DNA from: JBJHBP01 sp050485685
Lineage (GTDB): Bacteria; Pseudomonadota; Gammaproteobacteria; Steroidobacterales; Rariloculaceae
Reading direction: 5' to 3'
Length of the DNA: 64,000 bases
NCBI GenBank assembly: GCA_050485685.1
Contig: JBJHBW010000002.1
Location: forward strand, 62,001-126,000
Shown: positions 17,365-26,203 of the stretch, piece after piece
Position numbering within the stretch: the stretch's first letter is position 1
Layout: each line of letters begins with the position of its first letter
Position numbers and translations under genes: made by a program
The notes under the pieces: generated by a model
Databases searched by the model: none
Seen by the model: the letters and a program-made list of their open reading frames with translations, nothing else
What the model was told of the DNA's origin: nothing

Positions 17365-17708
17365 TTTCGTTTCTGTCTATAGGACAATTCCGAGCGCATC
17401 GCCCGCTTCAGGATCCGTTTCTCTTCTGGCGTAAGATCGGTCACTTCATCCTTGCCGTAGATCGTGAAGAACCAGAGCTGCTGATCGTCCTTCAGATAGA
17501 AGTAGATCAGCCGCAATCCACCGCGAGTTCCCTTGCCCCTCCGTGTGTCGTGCCAACGTATTTTGCGGAAACCGCCGGTTCCAGGAATGACGTTGCCCGA
17601 CTCCGGGTGCACGAGCAGCGCCTGCTGCAACGTGCGGTACGCTTCGTCGTCCAGATAGTCTGGTAGCAGCCGGGAGAACAGTGGCGTTTCGATAAAGGTT
17701 AACTGCAC
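17361..17708 (-). CDS. HigB/RelE-type toxin
   Basis: A 115-residue toxin of the RelE superfamily: FIETPLFSRLLPDYLDDEAYRTL, GTGGFRKIRWHDTRRGKGTRGG and LIYFYLKDDQQLWFFTIYGKDE are the usual blocks (mRNA interferase core with basic residues). It is first in the pair, starting at GTG 17708 only seven bases from the operator. The toxin-first order is typical for higBA-like systems. Confidence 0.9.
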   Translation of the reverse strand: MQLTFIETPLFSRLLPDYLDDEAYRTLQQALLVHPESGNVIPGTGGFRKIRWHDTRRGKGTRGGLRLIYFYLKDDQQLWFFTIYGKDEVTDLTPEEKRILKRAMRSELSYRQKRK

Positions 17709-17715
17709 TATTGTC

Positions 17716-17734
17716 TATACGCAAGTTGCGTATA
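17716..17734. promoter_or_regulatory. Operator palindrome of the HigBA-like pair
   Basis: A perfect inverted repeat TATACGCAA-G-TTGCGTATA with a single central base. It lies seven bases upstream of the toxin start, so a bound HTH antitoxin would cover the ribosome site and probably the promoter. Confidence 0.8.
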
Positions 17735-17843
17735 CTAGGAAGAGTAGACCGGTGGTTACGCTACTCTGTAGTGCGGTTGCTACGAACGGGCTTTTCTGGA
17801 GTCCCCGGACAGAAATTCGGGGCGACGCGTGTTTCCAGGTCCT

Positions 17844-18062
17844 TCAGGGAAGTGACGGATCGCGCATGGCGCCGAGCCGCGCGAGCATTGCGCTCAAGTC
17901 CTCGGGGCTGATGTAGAAGTGCTCGCAGACGCGGCCCCAGAGCATTGCCGTGGGAACGTTTCGGTCGCCGCGTTCCTTCTGCGTCTGATGAAGGACGTAG
18001 AGCACGACGCGCTCCTCGCGGGTCAGTCCGTCGCGAACGTCGGGCAGTCTGACTATTGACAC
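17844..18062 (-). CDS. Small hypothetical protein
   Basis: A 72-residue soluble, mostly helical protein starting at GTG 18062 with no good ribosome site. Its centre (TREERVVLYVLHQTQKERGD) is repeated in decayed form at 16961-17006. I recognise no family. The start may not be original: the gene could be the tail of a longer protein. It lies between DUF2442 and the HigBA-like pair. Confidence 0.5.
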   Translation of the reverse strand: MSIVRLPDVRDGLTREERVVLYVLHQTQKERGDRNVPTAMLWGRVCEHFYISPEDLSAMLARLGAMRDPSLP

Positions 18063-18095
18063 AGCAAGACGACAGGCGTGCCAGCCAGGAACGGA

Positions 18096-18341
18096 CTACG
18101 CCGCGACACCCAGCCTGCTCCGCAGGAACTCCGGCGCGAAATCCGCGCCGTTCGGCCATACCAGGGTACGCAGCTCCGGATGCAGCTCGAATTGCCGGAA
18201 GTACTCCATGTCGTGCAGCGGTTGAAAAATCGGCCCTTGCAGCTCCCGAGCAAGGTCAACTTCGCCCTGCAAACCGTCGTCAAACCGCAGCCATATTGTG
18301 AAACCGGCAACGTACCTGGCATCTACGATTCTCGGCAGCAT
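18096..18341 (-). CDS. DUF2442 protein
   Basis: An 81-residue DUF2442 protein: IVDARYVAGFTIWLRFDDG at the start, then EVDLARELQGPIFQPL, FRQFELHPELRTLVWPNGADFAPEFL (in blocks). Family members are small proteins usually paired with DUF4160 and suspected to form toxin-antitoxin-like modules. The start is ATG 18341, five bases after the DUF4160-like gene, so the two are probably co-transcribed. Confidence 0.88.
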   Translation of the reverse strand: MLPRIVDARYVAGFTIWLRFDDGLQGEVDLARELQGPIFQPLHDMEYFRQFELHPELRTLVWPNGADFAPEFLRSRLGVAA

Positions 18342-18346
18342 ATCGC

Positions 18347-18544
18347 TCACTCCAGTGGTGCGATCTTCGGCAAGGGGCGGTGACTGCGCGCCAGCTCCCA
18401 GGCAGATAGTAACTCGTCCCGATGCGCTCGGCGCCAGCGCTGCACCCGTTCCAGCATTCTTGCCGGCAGATATCCCTCGGCCTTGCCGGACTCGATTTCG
18501 AAGTGGCAGGTGTCCACGACGGGAGAGACCGTCATCGCGGCCAT
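18347..18544 (-). CDS. DUF4160-like protein, probably N-terminally truncated
   Basis: A 65-residue frame whose second half (PARMLERVQRWRRAHRDELL, then SAWELARSHRPLPKIAPLE) matches the DUF4160 C-terminus. The first 25 residues do not resemble the usual start with its His-x-His block, and the frame begins where the mazG promoter region starts. It may therefore be a shortened, inactive member. It pairs with the DUF2442 gene five bases downstream. Confidence 0.65.
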   Translation of the reverse strand: MAAMTVSPVVDTCHFEIESGKAEGYLPARMLERVQRWRRAHRDELLSAWELARSHRPLPKIAPLE

Positions 18545-18617
18545 GAATGACGCATCTGTCAGCTGCGAACGGGGCAGTCGGTGCTACCATCCCTGCGTCT
18601 GCTGCAGGTGATCCCCG

Positions 18618-18980
18618 ATGGACTTCAACGACCTCAAAGCCAGGCTGCGCGCATTCGCCGACGAGCGTGACTGGGACCAGTTCCACTCGCCGAAGAATCT
18701 GGCCATGGCGCTGAGCGTGGAAGCCGCCGAGCTGCTCGAGCATTTCCAGTGGCTGACGGAGCAACAGTCACACGATCTCCCGCCGGACGTGGCGAGCAAG
18801 GTGGCCGAGGAGATCGCCGACGTGCAGATCTACCTGGTGCGGCTGGCCGACAAGCTGGGGGTGGACATCGAGGCAGCCGTGGCCGACAAGCTCGCCAGTA
18901 ACCACAACAAGTATCCCGCCGACCGCGTGCGCGGCAGCGCGGCGAAGTACACGCAGTACGACCCTGATCCGGAGCGATGA
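18618..18980 (+). CDS. MazG-like nucleotide pyrophosphohydrolase
   Basis: A 120-residue all-alpha NTP pyrophosphohydrolase of the RS21-C6/iMazG type. The metal-binding motifs are SVEAAELLEHFQW (residues 34-46) and EEIADVQIYLVRLAD (68-82), and SNHNKYP follows. It converts (d)NTPs to (d)NMP and PPi, typically for house-cleaning or for lowering nucleotide pools during infection. It overlaps the next gene by four bases (ATGA), forming a known MazG-DUF2075 pair. Confidence 0.92.
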   Translation: MDFNDLKARLRAFADERDWDQFHSPKNLAMALSVEAAELLEHFQWLTEQQSHDLPPDVASKVAEEIADVQIYLVRLADKLGVDIEAAVADKLASNHNKYPADRVRGSAAKYTQYDPDPER

Positions 18981-19399
18981 TCGTCTACTCCGCCACGCGC
19001 GCCGAGTTCACGGCGGACGTCTACGCGAACGAGATCGAACGCAAGATCCTGGATGCCTTCCGCCAGCGCACCGGGCGCCTGACGCCGCGCGCCGAGATCG
19101 AGGCGTGGCGCAACTCGATGCAGTACATGAACAACGTGCTGGTCAGCGGCAACGTGCCCGACGACGCGGGCGTTGCGATCGAGTACGGCATTCCGCTCAC
19201 CGCCAAGCGCGTTGACTTCATTCTGACCGGGCAGGACGACAGCGACCGGGACGTCGCGCTGATCGTCGAGCTCAAGCAGTGGACCGAAGTGGAGCCGACC
19301 GATAAGGATGCCATCGTGCGGCCGTCTGGCCAGTCGAACTGGAGCGCTCGTATCCGAACGAAATCGACTGAGACTGCAGCGGCAGCACGCTGCACGTAG
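18977..19399 (+). pseudogene. DUF2075-type helicase, N-terminal fragment
   Basis: The first 110 residues (VYSATRAEFTADVYANEIE, then MQYMNNVLVSGNVPDDAGVAIEYGIPLT, RVDFILTGQDD, VALIVELKQW) match the start of DUF2075 P-loop helicases that follow mazG; the ELKQW block is its nuclease-like motif. After DKDAIVRP the protein turns into low-quality sequence and stops at 19399. The helicase core with its Walker motifs is absent downstream, so about 500 residues were lost. 19400-19599 contains no gene that I can support. Confidence 0.8.
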
Positions 19400-19599
19400 C
19401 CCCGCAGTTCTCGGAAGGGCCGCGGGGCAATGCGCGTCCCGGCATCACGCTCGCAGGCTGCACGGGATAGCTGTGTGCGACTGGACCCTCCTACGATCTC
19501 GCCCGTTATTGGGAGCACAAACTGCCCATTGGGTCACGGCGTTGAGACGGTGACTGAGGCTATTGTCTTGACATCCAAGCCACCTGCAAGGAGATGTCG

Positions 19600-20367
19600 A
19601 TGGCGGCACGATCTCCACTCAAGAGTAAGCCACTCAGGAATCCCGGCCAATCGGTCGATGCGTATATCCAAGGCTTGATGGACGACAAGGCTCTCTCCTA
19701 CTTCATGCTGCCCATGTTCCTGTGGGTCTTGGCTGGGGTGGAATGGTATGCAGCCATACAGGAGCTTCCTCGCCAGCCTATGGCCTATCTCACGTTCGCC
19801 GCAGCATTCACCATTTTCGGTGGCATCAGAATCTGGCAGCTGCGTCGCAGAATCCGGGCGCTGAAGCTGGGTCGTGATGGAGAAATGGTTGTGGGACAGT
19901 TTCTGGAAAAGCTTCGTGAGGGAGGCGCCGAGGTTTTTCACGACATCCCCGGAGACAGGGGCAATATTGACCATATCATCGTCTCAGAACGAGGTGTGTT
20001 CGTGGTCGAAACCAAAACGCTTTCGAAGCCTTCACCAGACGCCACGATCTCGGTGCAGAATGAAACAGTCTTCGCCGGTCCCCACGAGCTGGATCGTAAT
20101 CCCATCGTCCAGCTCCGCGCTCAGATCGCCGAATTGCGTCGGGTGTTAGAAGACTCAACCGGATTGAAGCTTACGGTGCGCGGCGCCATCGTATTTCCAG
20201 GGTGGTTTGTCGAACCTGTTCCAAAGTCTCTGAAGAAGGACCTCTGGCTTCTTGAGCCCAAGGCATTGCCCGCATTCCTGCGTCAGGAACCGATGCGGTT
20301 AAGGGCCGAGCAAGTCACAATGATTGCTCATCATCTGTCGAGACATATCCAGATTGCGACTTCCTGA
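19600..20367 (+). CDS. Membrane-anchored NERD-domain protein
   Basis: A 255-residue protein with two transmembrane helices near residues 33-50 and 62-80, then a NERD nuclease-related domain: LGRDGEMVVGQFLEKL, VFHDIPGDRGNIDHIIVSERGVFVVETKT (in blocks; the Asp and the E-x-K of the PD-(D/E)XK core are present). The start is ATG 19600, because AAGGAG at 19588-19593 is adjacent to the earlier ATG but properly spaced here. NERD proteins are frequent in defence islands and may cut DNA or RNA at the membrane; no substrate is visible. Confidence 0.82.
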   Translation: MAARSPLKSKPLRNPGQSVDAYIQGLMDDKALSYFMLPMFLWVLAGVEWYAAIQELPRQPMAYLTFAAAFTIFGGIRIWQLRRRIRALKLGRDGEMVVGQFLEKLREGGAEVFHDIPGDRGNIDHIIVSERGVFVVETKTLSKPSPDATISVQNETVFAGPHELDRNPIVQLRAQIAELRRVLEDSTGLKLTVRGAIVFPGWFVEPVPKSLKKDLWLLEPKALPAFLRQEPMRLRAEQVTMIAHHLSRHIQIATS

Positions 20368-20528
20368 CGCCAACTTTGGATCTGGAAAGCACCGATGTGG
20401 CTCATGAAATGTGAGGCGCGAAGTGCTGCATCGAAATTGATAGTACATTGGCGCCTGTGACGTGCCAGTCTGGTGGCGCACGCGACAACCTACCTTTCGC
20501 TGCACACAGAATTAACGAGAACTGCTTG

Positions 20529-22025
20529 ATGCCCCAATCTTCGATCCCCCTTGGTCAGCTCGAGAGCCACCTCTGGGAATCCGCTAACATCCTGCGCGGC
20601 CCCGTGGACGCGGCCGACTTCAAGACCTATATCTTCCCGCTGCTCTTTTTCAAGCGCATCTGCGATGTTTGGGATGAGGAGTACGACGAAATCGTCGATG
20701 AAACCGGTGACGCCGAACTCGCCCTGTTCCCGGAGTCGCACCGCTTCCAGATCCCTGATGACTGCCACTGGAACGACGTCCGTGCGGTGGCGACCAACGT
20801 CGGCAACGCCCTGCAGCGCGCCATGCGCGAGATCGAGAAGGCCAACCCGGACACCCTGTACGGGGTCTTTGGCGACGCCCAGTGGACCAACAAGGATCGG
20901 CTCTCCGACGCGCTGCTCAAGGACCTGATCGAGCATTTCTCGCGCATCTCCTTCGGCAACAAGAACATCACCTCCGATGTGCTGGGCGATGCCTACGAAT
21001 ACCTGATCAAGAAGTTCGCCGATGCCACGAACAAGAAGGCTGGCGAGTTCTATACCCCGCGCAGCGTGGTGCGGCTGATGATCGAGATCCTCGACCCCAA
21101 AGAGGGCGAGACCATCTACGACCCCGCCTGCGGTACCGGTGGCATGTTGCTTGCCGCGGTCCAGCACGTGCAGGAGCAGCATGGCGACGTAAAGCGCCTG
21201 TGGGGCAAGCTTTACGGGCAGGAGAAGAACCTCACCACCTCGTCCATTGCCCGCATGAACCTGTTTCTGCACGGCATCGAGGACTTCCAGATCGTGCGTG
21301 GCGACACCCTGCGTAACCCGGCCTTCTTCGAGGGCGATCACCTGGCGAGCTTCGACTGCGTGATCGCCAATCCGCCTTTCTCTCTGGAGAAGTGGGGCGA
21401 GGAACTGTGGGTGAACGATCCGTTCGGGCGTAACTTCGCAGGACTGCCCCCGTCCAGCAGTGGTGACTTCGCTTGGGTGCAGCACATGGTCAAGTCGATG
21501 GCCGAGGTCACCGGGCGCATGGCGGTGGTGCTGCCGCAGGGCGCGCTGTTCCGAAAGGGTGCGGAGGGCAGCATTCGGCAGAAGCTGTTGGAGATGGATC
21601 TGGTCGAGGCGGTCATCGGCCTGGCCCCGAACCTCTTCTACGGCACCGGTTTGGCAGCGTGCATCCTGGTGCTGCGCAAGAAGAAACCTGCAACCAGACG
21701 CCAGAAGGTCATGATTGCCGACGCCTCGCGGCTGTTCCGACGTGGTCGGGCGCAGAACTATCTGGAGCCGGCACACGCCCTCGAAATCCAGGGCTGGTTC
21801 GAGAAGTTCGAGGACGTGCAGGACGCGGTGCGCATCGTCGGCCTGGACGAGATCAAGGTCGAGGACTGGACGCTCAATATCTCCCGGTACGTTCTCCCGC
21901 CGCTGCAAGAGGATATCCCGCCGTTGCCGGAGGCCATCGAGGCCTTCAAGGGGGCGCTGGCGCGTTGCCGTGAGGCGGAAGGCCGGCTGGCCAAGGTCAT
22001 GGTCGAGGGAGGCTGGCTGCAATGA
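20529..22025 (+). CDS. hsdM: Type I restriction-modification methylase subunit, first copy
   Basis: A 498-residue N6-adenine methyltransferase subunit. The N-terminal helical domain (LESHLWESANILRG, FPLLFFKRICDVW) binds HsdS. EFYTPR at residues 173-178, DPACGTGG (SAM binding) at 198-205 and NPPF (catalysis) at 281-284 are all intact. The start is ATG 20529, where similarity to the second copy begins; a weak GAGAAC lies upstream. It overlaps hsdM2 by ATGA. Having two M genes in one operon is unusual. Confidence 0.93.
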   Translation: MPQSSIPLGQLESHLWESANILRGPVDAADFKTYIFPLLFFKRICDVWDEEYDEIVDETGDAELALFPESHRFQIPDDCHWNDVRAVATNVGNALQRAMREIEKANPDTLYGVFGDAQWTNKDRLSDALLKDLIEHFSRISFGNKNITSDVLGDAYEYLIKKFADATNKKAGEFYTPRSVVRLMIEILDPKEGETIYDPACGTGGMLLAAVQHVQEQHGDVKRLWGKLYGQEKNLTTSSIARMNLFLHGIEDFQIVRGDTLRNPAFFEGDHLASFDCVIANPPFSLEKWGEELWVNDPFGRNFAGLPPSSSGDFAWVQHMVKSMAEVTGRMAVVLPQGALFRKGAEGSIRQKLLEMDLVEAVIGLAPNLFYGTGLAACILVLRKKKPATRRQKVMIADASRLFRRGRAQNYLEPAHALEIQGWFEKFEDVQDAVRIVGLDEIKVEDWTLNISRYVLPPLQEDIPPLPEAIEAFKGALARCREAEGRLAKVMVEGGWLQ

Positions 22026-23527
22026 GTGCCCACATCACCCAACAAGAGCTCGAATCCTACCTGTGGGGCGCGGCCGTTTTGCTGCGCGGCCTGATCGACG
22101 CTGGCGACTACAAGCAGTTCATCTTCCCGTTGCTTTTTTTCAAGCGCATCTCGGATGTCTGGGACGAGGAATATCAGGCGGCGCTCAGGGAGTCAGGTGG
22201 CGACCTGTCTTATGCCGAGTTCGCCGAAAACCATCGCTTCCAGATCCCCGACGGGGCGCACTGGAAGGACGTGCGCCAGGTTCCGAAGAACGTCGGCACG
22301 GCGATCCAGACCGCGCTGCGGCAGATCGAGGCAGCCAACCCGGACATGCTCGCCGGCATCTTCGGCGACGCGCCCTGGACCAATCGCGAGCGTTTGCCGG
22401 ACGAAACCCTCAAGAACCTCATCGAGCATTTCTCCACCCAAACGCTTTCGGTCGCCAACGTGCCCGAGGACGAGCTCGGCAATGCTTATGAATTCCTGAT
22501 CAAGAAGTTCGCCGACGACTCGGGCCACACGGCGGCCGAGTTCTACACCAACCGCACCGTCGTGCACCTGATGACCGCCTTGCTGGCGCCGCAGGCGGGC
22601 GAGTCGATCTACGACCCCACCTGCGGCACCGGCGGCATGCTCATTTCCGCGCTGGCCGAGGTCAAGCGCCGCGGTGGCGAGTACCGCACCCTCAAGCTCT
22701 ACGGGCAAGAGCGCAACCTGATCACCTCCGGTATCGCCCGGATGAACCTGTTCCTGCACGGCGTCGAGGACTTCCAGATCATCCGGGGCGACACCCTGGC
22801 CGATCCCAAGCACATCGAAGGCGACCGGCTGCGCAAGTTCGACGTGATTCTTGCCAACCCGCCGTATTCCATCAAGCAATGGGATCGTGAGGCTTGGAGC
22901 CAGGACAAATGGGGGCGCAACTTCCTCGGGACCCCGCCGCAGGGACGGGCGGACTACGCCTTCCAGCAGCACATCCTGGCCAGCCTCAGTGACAGGGGCC
23001 GGTGCGCCATCCTCTGGCCCCACGGAGTGCTGTTCCGCACCGAAGAACAGACCATGCGCGCCAAGATGGTCGAGCAGGACTGGGTCGAGGCGGTAATCGG
23101 CCTCGGGCCGAACCTGTTCTACAACTCGCCGATGGAATCGTGCATCGTCATCTGCAACCGGCGAAAACCGGCCGCGCGCAAGGGCAAGGTGCTGTTCATC
23201 GACGCCCTGAATGAAGTCACACGCGAGCGGGCGCAGAGCTTCCTCAAACCGGAACACCAGCAGCGCATCCTGCAGGCGTTCCAGTCCTTCGAGCCGATCG
23301 AGGGCTTTGCGGAGGTAGCGGCGCTCGACCAGATCGCCCTCATGGGCGCCAATCTCTCCATTCCGCAGTTTGTGAGGCGAGCGGGGAGCGCGGCGAACGG
23401 GCATGGCGACAATCAGGCCGTAAGCTTCAGAGATGCTTGGGAGATGTGGCAAAGCGACGGGCGCGCCTTCTGGCAGCGGATGGACGCCTTGGTAGATACG
23501 CTCGATGGCTTGAGAGAGAGCAGATAG
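22022..23527 (+). CDS. hsdM: Type I restriction-modification methylase subunit, second copy
   Basis: A 501-residue paralogue of the preceding gene, collinear along the whole length. Key motifs: EFYTNR (residues 173-178, with Asn where the first copy has Pro), DPTCGTGG at 198-205 and NPPY at 279-282. Both copies keep SAM and catalytic residues, so both may methylate. By eye they are roughly half identical, so this is an old duplication, not a recent repeat. It is followed by the palindrome and the HigBA pair rather than directly by hsdS. Confidence 0.93.
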   Translation: MSAHITQQELESYLWGAAVLLRGLIDAGDYKQFIFPLLFFKRISDVWDEEYQAALRESGGDLSYAEFAENHRFQIPDGAHWKDVRQVPKNVGTAIQTALRQIEAANPDMLAGIFGDAPWTNRERLPDETLKNLIEHFSTQTLSVANVPEDELGNAYEFLIKKFADDSGHTAAEFYTNRTVVHLMTALLAPQAGESIYDPTCGTGGMLISALAEVKRRGGEYRTLKLYGQERNLITSGIARMNLFLHGVEDFQIIRGDTLADPKHIEGDRLRKFDVILANPPYSIKQWDREAWSQDKWGRNFLGTPPQGRADYAFQQHILASLSDRGRCAILWPHGVLFRTEEQTMRAKMVEQDWVEAVIGLGPNLFYNSPMESCIVICNRRKPAARKGKVLFIDALNEVTRERAQSFLKPEHQQRILQAFQSFEPIEGFAEVAALDQIALMGANLSIPQFVRRAGSAANGHGDNQAVSFRDAWEMWQSDGRAFWQRMDALVDTLDGLRESR

Positions 23528-23529
23528 AA

Positions 23530-23546
23530 TTTACCAATTTGGTAAA
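23530..23546. promoter_or_regulatory. Operator palindrome before the embedded HigB-HigA pair
   Basis: A perfect 17-bp inverted repeat TTTACCAA-T-TTGGTAAA just after the hsdM2 stop and 21 bp before the HigB-like start. It is AT-rich in GC-rich DNA. It probably binds the HTH of the adjacent antitoxin and may include a secondary promoter for the hsdS-hsdR half of the operon. Confidence 0.75.
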
Positions 23547-23567
23547 GAGTGATAGGATGGGGTCGGC

Positions 23568-23897
23568 TTGGATATCCAGTACCGGAGCAAAAAAATCCGC
23601 GAGCTGTGTGAGAAGCAGGCCGCCGCCGAAAGGAAGCTCGGGGCGGCCTGCGCGCGAAAGCTGCTGTTGCGCCTCCAACAACTAGAAGCCGCCGCTCGGG
23701 TCTCCGAGCTGGTCGCTGGCAATCCGCACCCACTCAAAGGTGACCGCAATGGCCAGTTCGCGCTTGATCTTGCCGGCGGCTGGCGGCTGGTGTTTGCGCC
23801 GGCAAACGATCCCCTCCCAACCCGGCCGGATGGCGGTATTGACTGGACCCAAGTCACCATAGTGAGTATTGAATTCATAGGGGACTACCATGACTGA
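23568..23897 (+). CDS. HigB-like toxin embedded in the hsd operon
   Basis: A 109-residue RelE/HigB-type toxin: KIRELCEKQAAAERKLGAACARKLLLRL, then GNPHPLKGDRNGQFALDLAGGWRLVF and VSIEFIGDYHD (in parts), which is the typical pattern of HigB toxins preceding an Xre antitoxin. It begins at TTG 23568 behind a purine-rich GGATGGGG. It overlaps the next gene by eight bases. It lies between hsdM2 and hsdS on the same strand. Confidence 0.87.
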   Translation: MDIQYRSKKIRELCEKQAAAERKLGAACARKLLLRLQQLEAAARVSELVAGNPHPLKGDRNGQFALDLAGGWRLVFAPANDPLPTRPDGGIDWTQVTIVSIEFIGDYHD

Positions 23898-25026
23898 ACT
23901 GAGTGCTCCTTTCGCGCCAGACCGGGTCTTGCCCCCTGGTGAAACCGTTTTGGATGTCGCTGAAGAGCGGGGCTGGACGCAAGCCGAACTGGCCCAGCGC
24001 CTTGGCTACAGCGAAAAACACATCAGCCAGCTGATTAACGGCAAAGTGCCTGTTACCTTGGACGCTGCGCAGCGTCTGGAGCGGGTGCTGGGCAGCACCC
24101 TGGACTTCTGGCTGGCCCTGGAAGCCAACTACCAGAAGCATCTGGCTCGTTTGGAGGCCGAGCAGCGCCACGCCGATTGGGTTCCCTGGCTGGAGGAGTT
24201 GCCGCTCAAGGATCTGATGGCCAGCGGCGCCATAGAGAAGCAGCGACTGGTGGCCAGTAACAAGCCAGGTCTGGTGCAAGCCTGCCTGCGCTTTTTTGGT
24301 GTGGCCTCGCCAGACGACTGGCGCGCCCACTATGGCGGCATGGAAGTGGCCTTCCGCCGCAGCCGCGAGGAACAATGCGACGTGGGCGCCATATCCGCCT
24401 GGTTGCGTCTGGGCGAGCAGCACGCCGAGCAGCTGGACGGGCCTAAGTACCCCAAGTACAACAGGGCGCGCTTCCAGCAGGCGCTGCAAAATATTCGCGG
24501 CCTGACCTGCTTACCCCCGCAAGAATTCGAGCCGCAAATGCGCAAACTGCTGCATGACGCAGGTGTGCTTCTGGTTCTGGTGCCGGCGATCCCCCGCGCC
24601 CACGTCAGTGGCGTGGCCCGCTGGCTGGGCGCATCCCGCCCGTTGATCCAGCTTTCCCTGTACGGTAAGACCAACGATAAATTCTGGTTCACCTTCTTCC
24701 ATGAGGCGGCGCATATTCTTTTGCACGCAAACAGCAAGGAAGAAAAAAAGTCCATTTTTCTCGATGACCCCAATGCCGCGCACACCGAAGACCTGCGTGA
24801 GCACGAGGCAAATCAGTGGGCAGGGAATCTTCTGATCCCAGAAGAATATGCCGAGAGGCTGCCGACGCTGGCCTCCCAGGCCGCAATTCTCGCATTCGCC
24901 CAGGAAATCGATGTTCACCCCGGCATTGTCGTAGGCCGCTTGCAGCATGATGGGACCCTGCCGTTTGCCACGGTATTAAACCGACTGAAGCAAAGCTTCC
25001 AGTTAAGGACGGCCGAGAATTCCTGA
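23890..25026 (+). CDS. HigA-ImmA fusion: HTH antitoxin with IrrE/ImmA peptidase domain
   Basis: A 378-residue protein. Residues 15-80 are a HigA-type HTH (TQAELAQRLGYSEKHISQLINGKVPV in parts). The C-terminal half is an M78 metallopeptidase with HEAAHILLH at 271-279 and a downstream EHEANQWAGNLLIP block supplying the third zinc ligand. Known relatives use the peptidase to degrade repressors on stress. The fusion could sense a signal and release HigB, or derepress the hsd operon. It is coupled to HigB upstream and is one base from hsdS downstream. Confidence 0.88.
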   Translation: MTELSAPFAPDRVLPPGETVLDVAEERGWTQAELAQRLGYSEKHISQLINGKVPVTLDAAQRLERVLGSTLDFWLALEANYQKHLARLEAEQRHADWVPWLEELPLKDLMASGAIEKQRLVASNKPGLVQACLRFFGVASPDDWRAHYGGMEVAFRRSREEQCDVGAISAWLRLGEQHAEQLDGPKYPKYNRARFQQALQNIRGLTCLPPQEFEPQMRKLLHDAGVLLVLVPAIPRAHVSGVARWLGASRPLIQLSLYGKTNDKFWFTFFHEAAHILLHANSKEEKKSIFLDDPNAAHTEDLREHEANQWAGNLLIPEEYAERLPTLASQAAILAFAQEIDVHPGIVVGRLQHDGTLPFATVLNRLKQSFQLRTAENS

Positions 25027-25027
25027 T

Positions 25028-26203
25028 ATGGCGGCACTAAAGCCCGGTTGGCGTCGTGTGAAGTTCGGCGACGTGGTGCGCCTGTCCAAGGCGCGTTGTG
25101 CCGACCCGCTGGCGCAAGGCTTCGAGCGCTTCGTCGGTCTGGAGCATGTTGAGCCGGGCGACCTGCGTATCCGGAGATGGGGCAACGTGGCCGACGGCAC
25201 CACCTTCACCAACGTGTTCCTGCCTGGGCAGGTGCTGTTCGGCAAGCGCCGCGCCTACCAGCGCAAGGTGGCGGTGGCCGATTTCGCGGGGGTCTGTTCC
25301 GGCGATATCTACGTGCTGGAAAGCAAGGATGCAGGCGTGCTGTTGCCCCATCTGCTGCCGTTAATCTGCCAAACTGAAGCGTTTTTCGAGCATGCGGTCG
25401 GGACGTCAGCTGGGAGCCTGAGCCCGCGTACCAACTGGACCAATTTGGCGCGATTTGAGTTCGCGTTGCCACCACCGGAGGAGCAGGAGCGAGTTTTCGG
25501 CATATTGAGTGCGACCAATGCTGTAAGTGAAAAATTTGACGAACTTCTCGCTGCTACAACAGTGCTCTTTATGTCCTCGCTGGAAGCAGCGCAAGGAGAA
25601 GGCAGTTTCCCGCGTAAGCCTATTGGCGAGTTGTGCGAGCTGATTATGGATTTTAGGGGGCGCACGCCCAAGAAGCTCGGGATGGAATGGAGCGGGGGAG
25701 ATATACCCGCGCTATCTGCAAACAATGTGCTTCATCGCAGAATCGACCTTCAGAGAGAAACCAATTACGGGTCGTCGGCACTCTACGAGAGATGGATGAC
25801 CCGCGGCGGGTTAGTAGAGGGGGATATTCTATTTACAACTGAAGCACCACTTGGGAATGTTGTCCGGCTTCAAGAAAGTCGGCGCTACATATTGAGTCAA
25901 CGCGTGATCGCCATGCGCGCGAAATCTGAGCAGATTAGACCGGACTACTTAGAAGCTGTCCTTTGCAGCAACTTTTTCCGAAGAGAGCTTGAGCGACTAG
26001 CCACGGGAACTACGGCTAAGGGAATTCGGGTGGGGAGCTTGGTAACGATCAAAATTCCTGTCCCGCCTCTCGCGCATCAGACTGAATGGGCTTCAAGGAC
26101 TTCCGAGATATCTCAGATCGAGCGCGATGTAGAAGAGCGACGCAAAGAAGCGAAATTGCTGTTGAGCAAGTTGTTGAATGAAACGTTGAGCGGGGCTTCG
26201 TGA
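25028..26203 (+). CDS. hsdS: Type I restriction-modification specificity subunit
   Basis: A 391-residue HsdS with two target-recognition domains. The first half (about 1-160, beginning WRRVKFGDVVRL) ends in the helix ALPPPEEQERV; the second (about 195-350, beginning PIGELCELIMDFRGRTPKKLG) ends in IPVPPLAHQTEWASR. Two coiled spacer helices join them. The halves are dissimilar, so a bipartite recognition site is expected, but its sequence cannot be read from the protein. The stop overlaps hsdR. Confidence 0.93.
   Translation: MAALKPGWRRVKFGDVVRLSKARCADPLAQGFERFVGLEHVEPGDLRIRRWGNVADGTTFTNVFLPGQVLFGKRRAYQRKVAVADFAGVCSGDIYVLESKDAGVLLPHLLPLICQTEAFFEHAVGTSAGSLSPRTNWTNLARFEFALPPPEEQERVFGILSATNAVSEKFDELLAATTVLFMSSLEAAQGEGSFPRKPIGELCELIMDFRGRTPKKLGMEWSGGDIPALSANNVLHRRIDLQRETNYGSSALYERWMTRGGLVEGDILFTTEAPLGNVVRLQESRRYILSQRVIAMRAKSEQIRPDYLEAVLCSNFFRRELERLATGTTAKGIRVGSLVTIKIPVPPLAHQTEWASRTSEISQIERDVEERRKEAKLLLSKLLNETLSGAS

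Noticed and set aside
19561..19600. TTGACA at 19568-19573 as a promoter for the NERD gene
   Set aside because: No -10-like element lies at proper spacing, so it may be chance.
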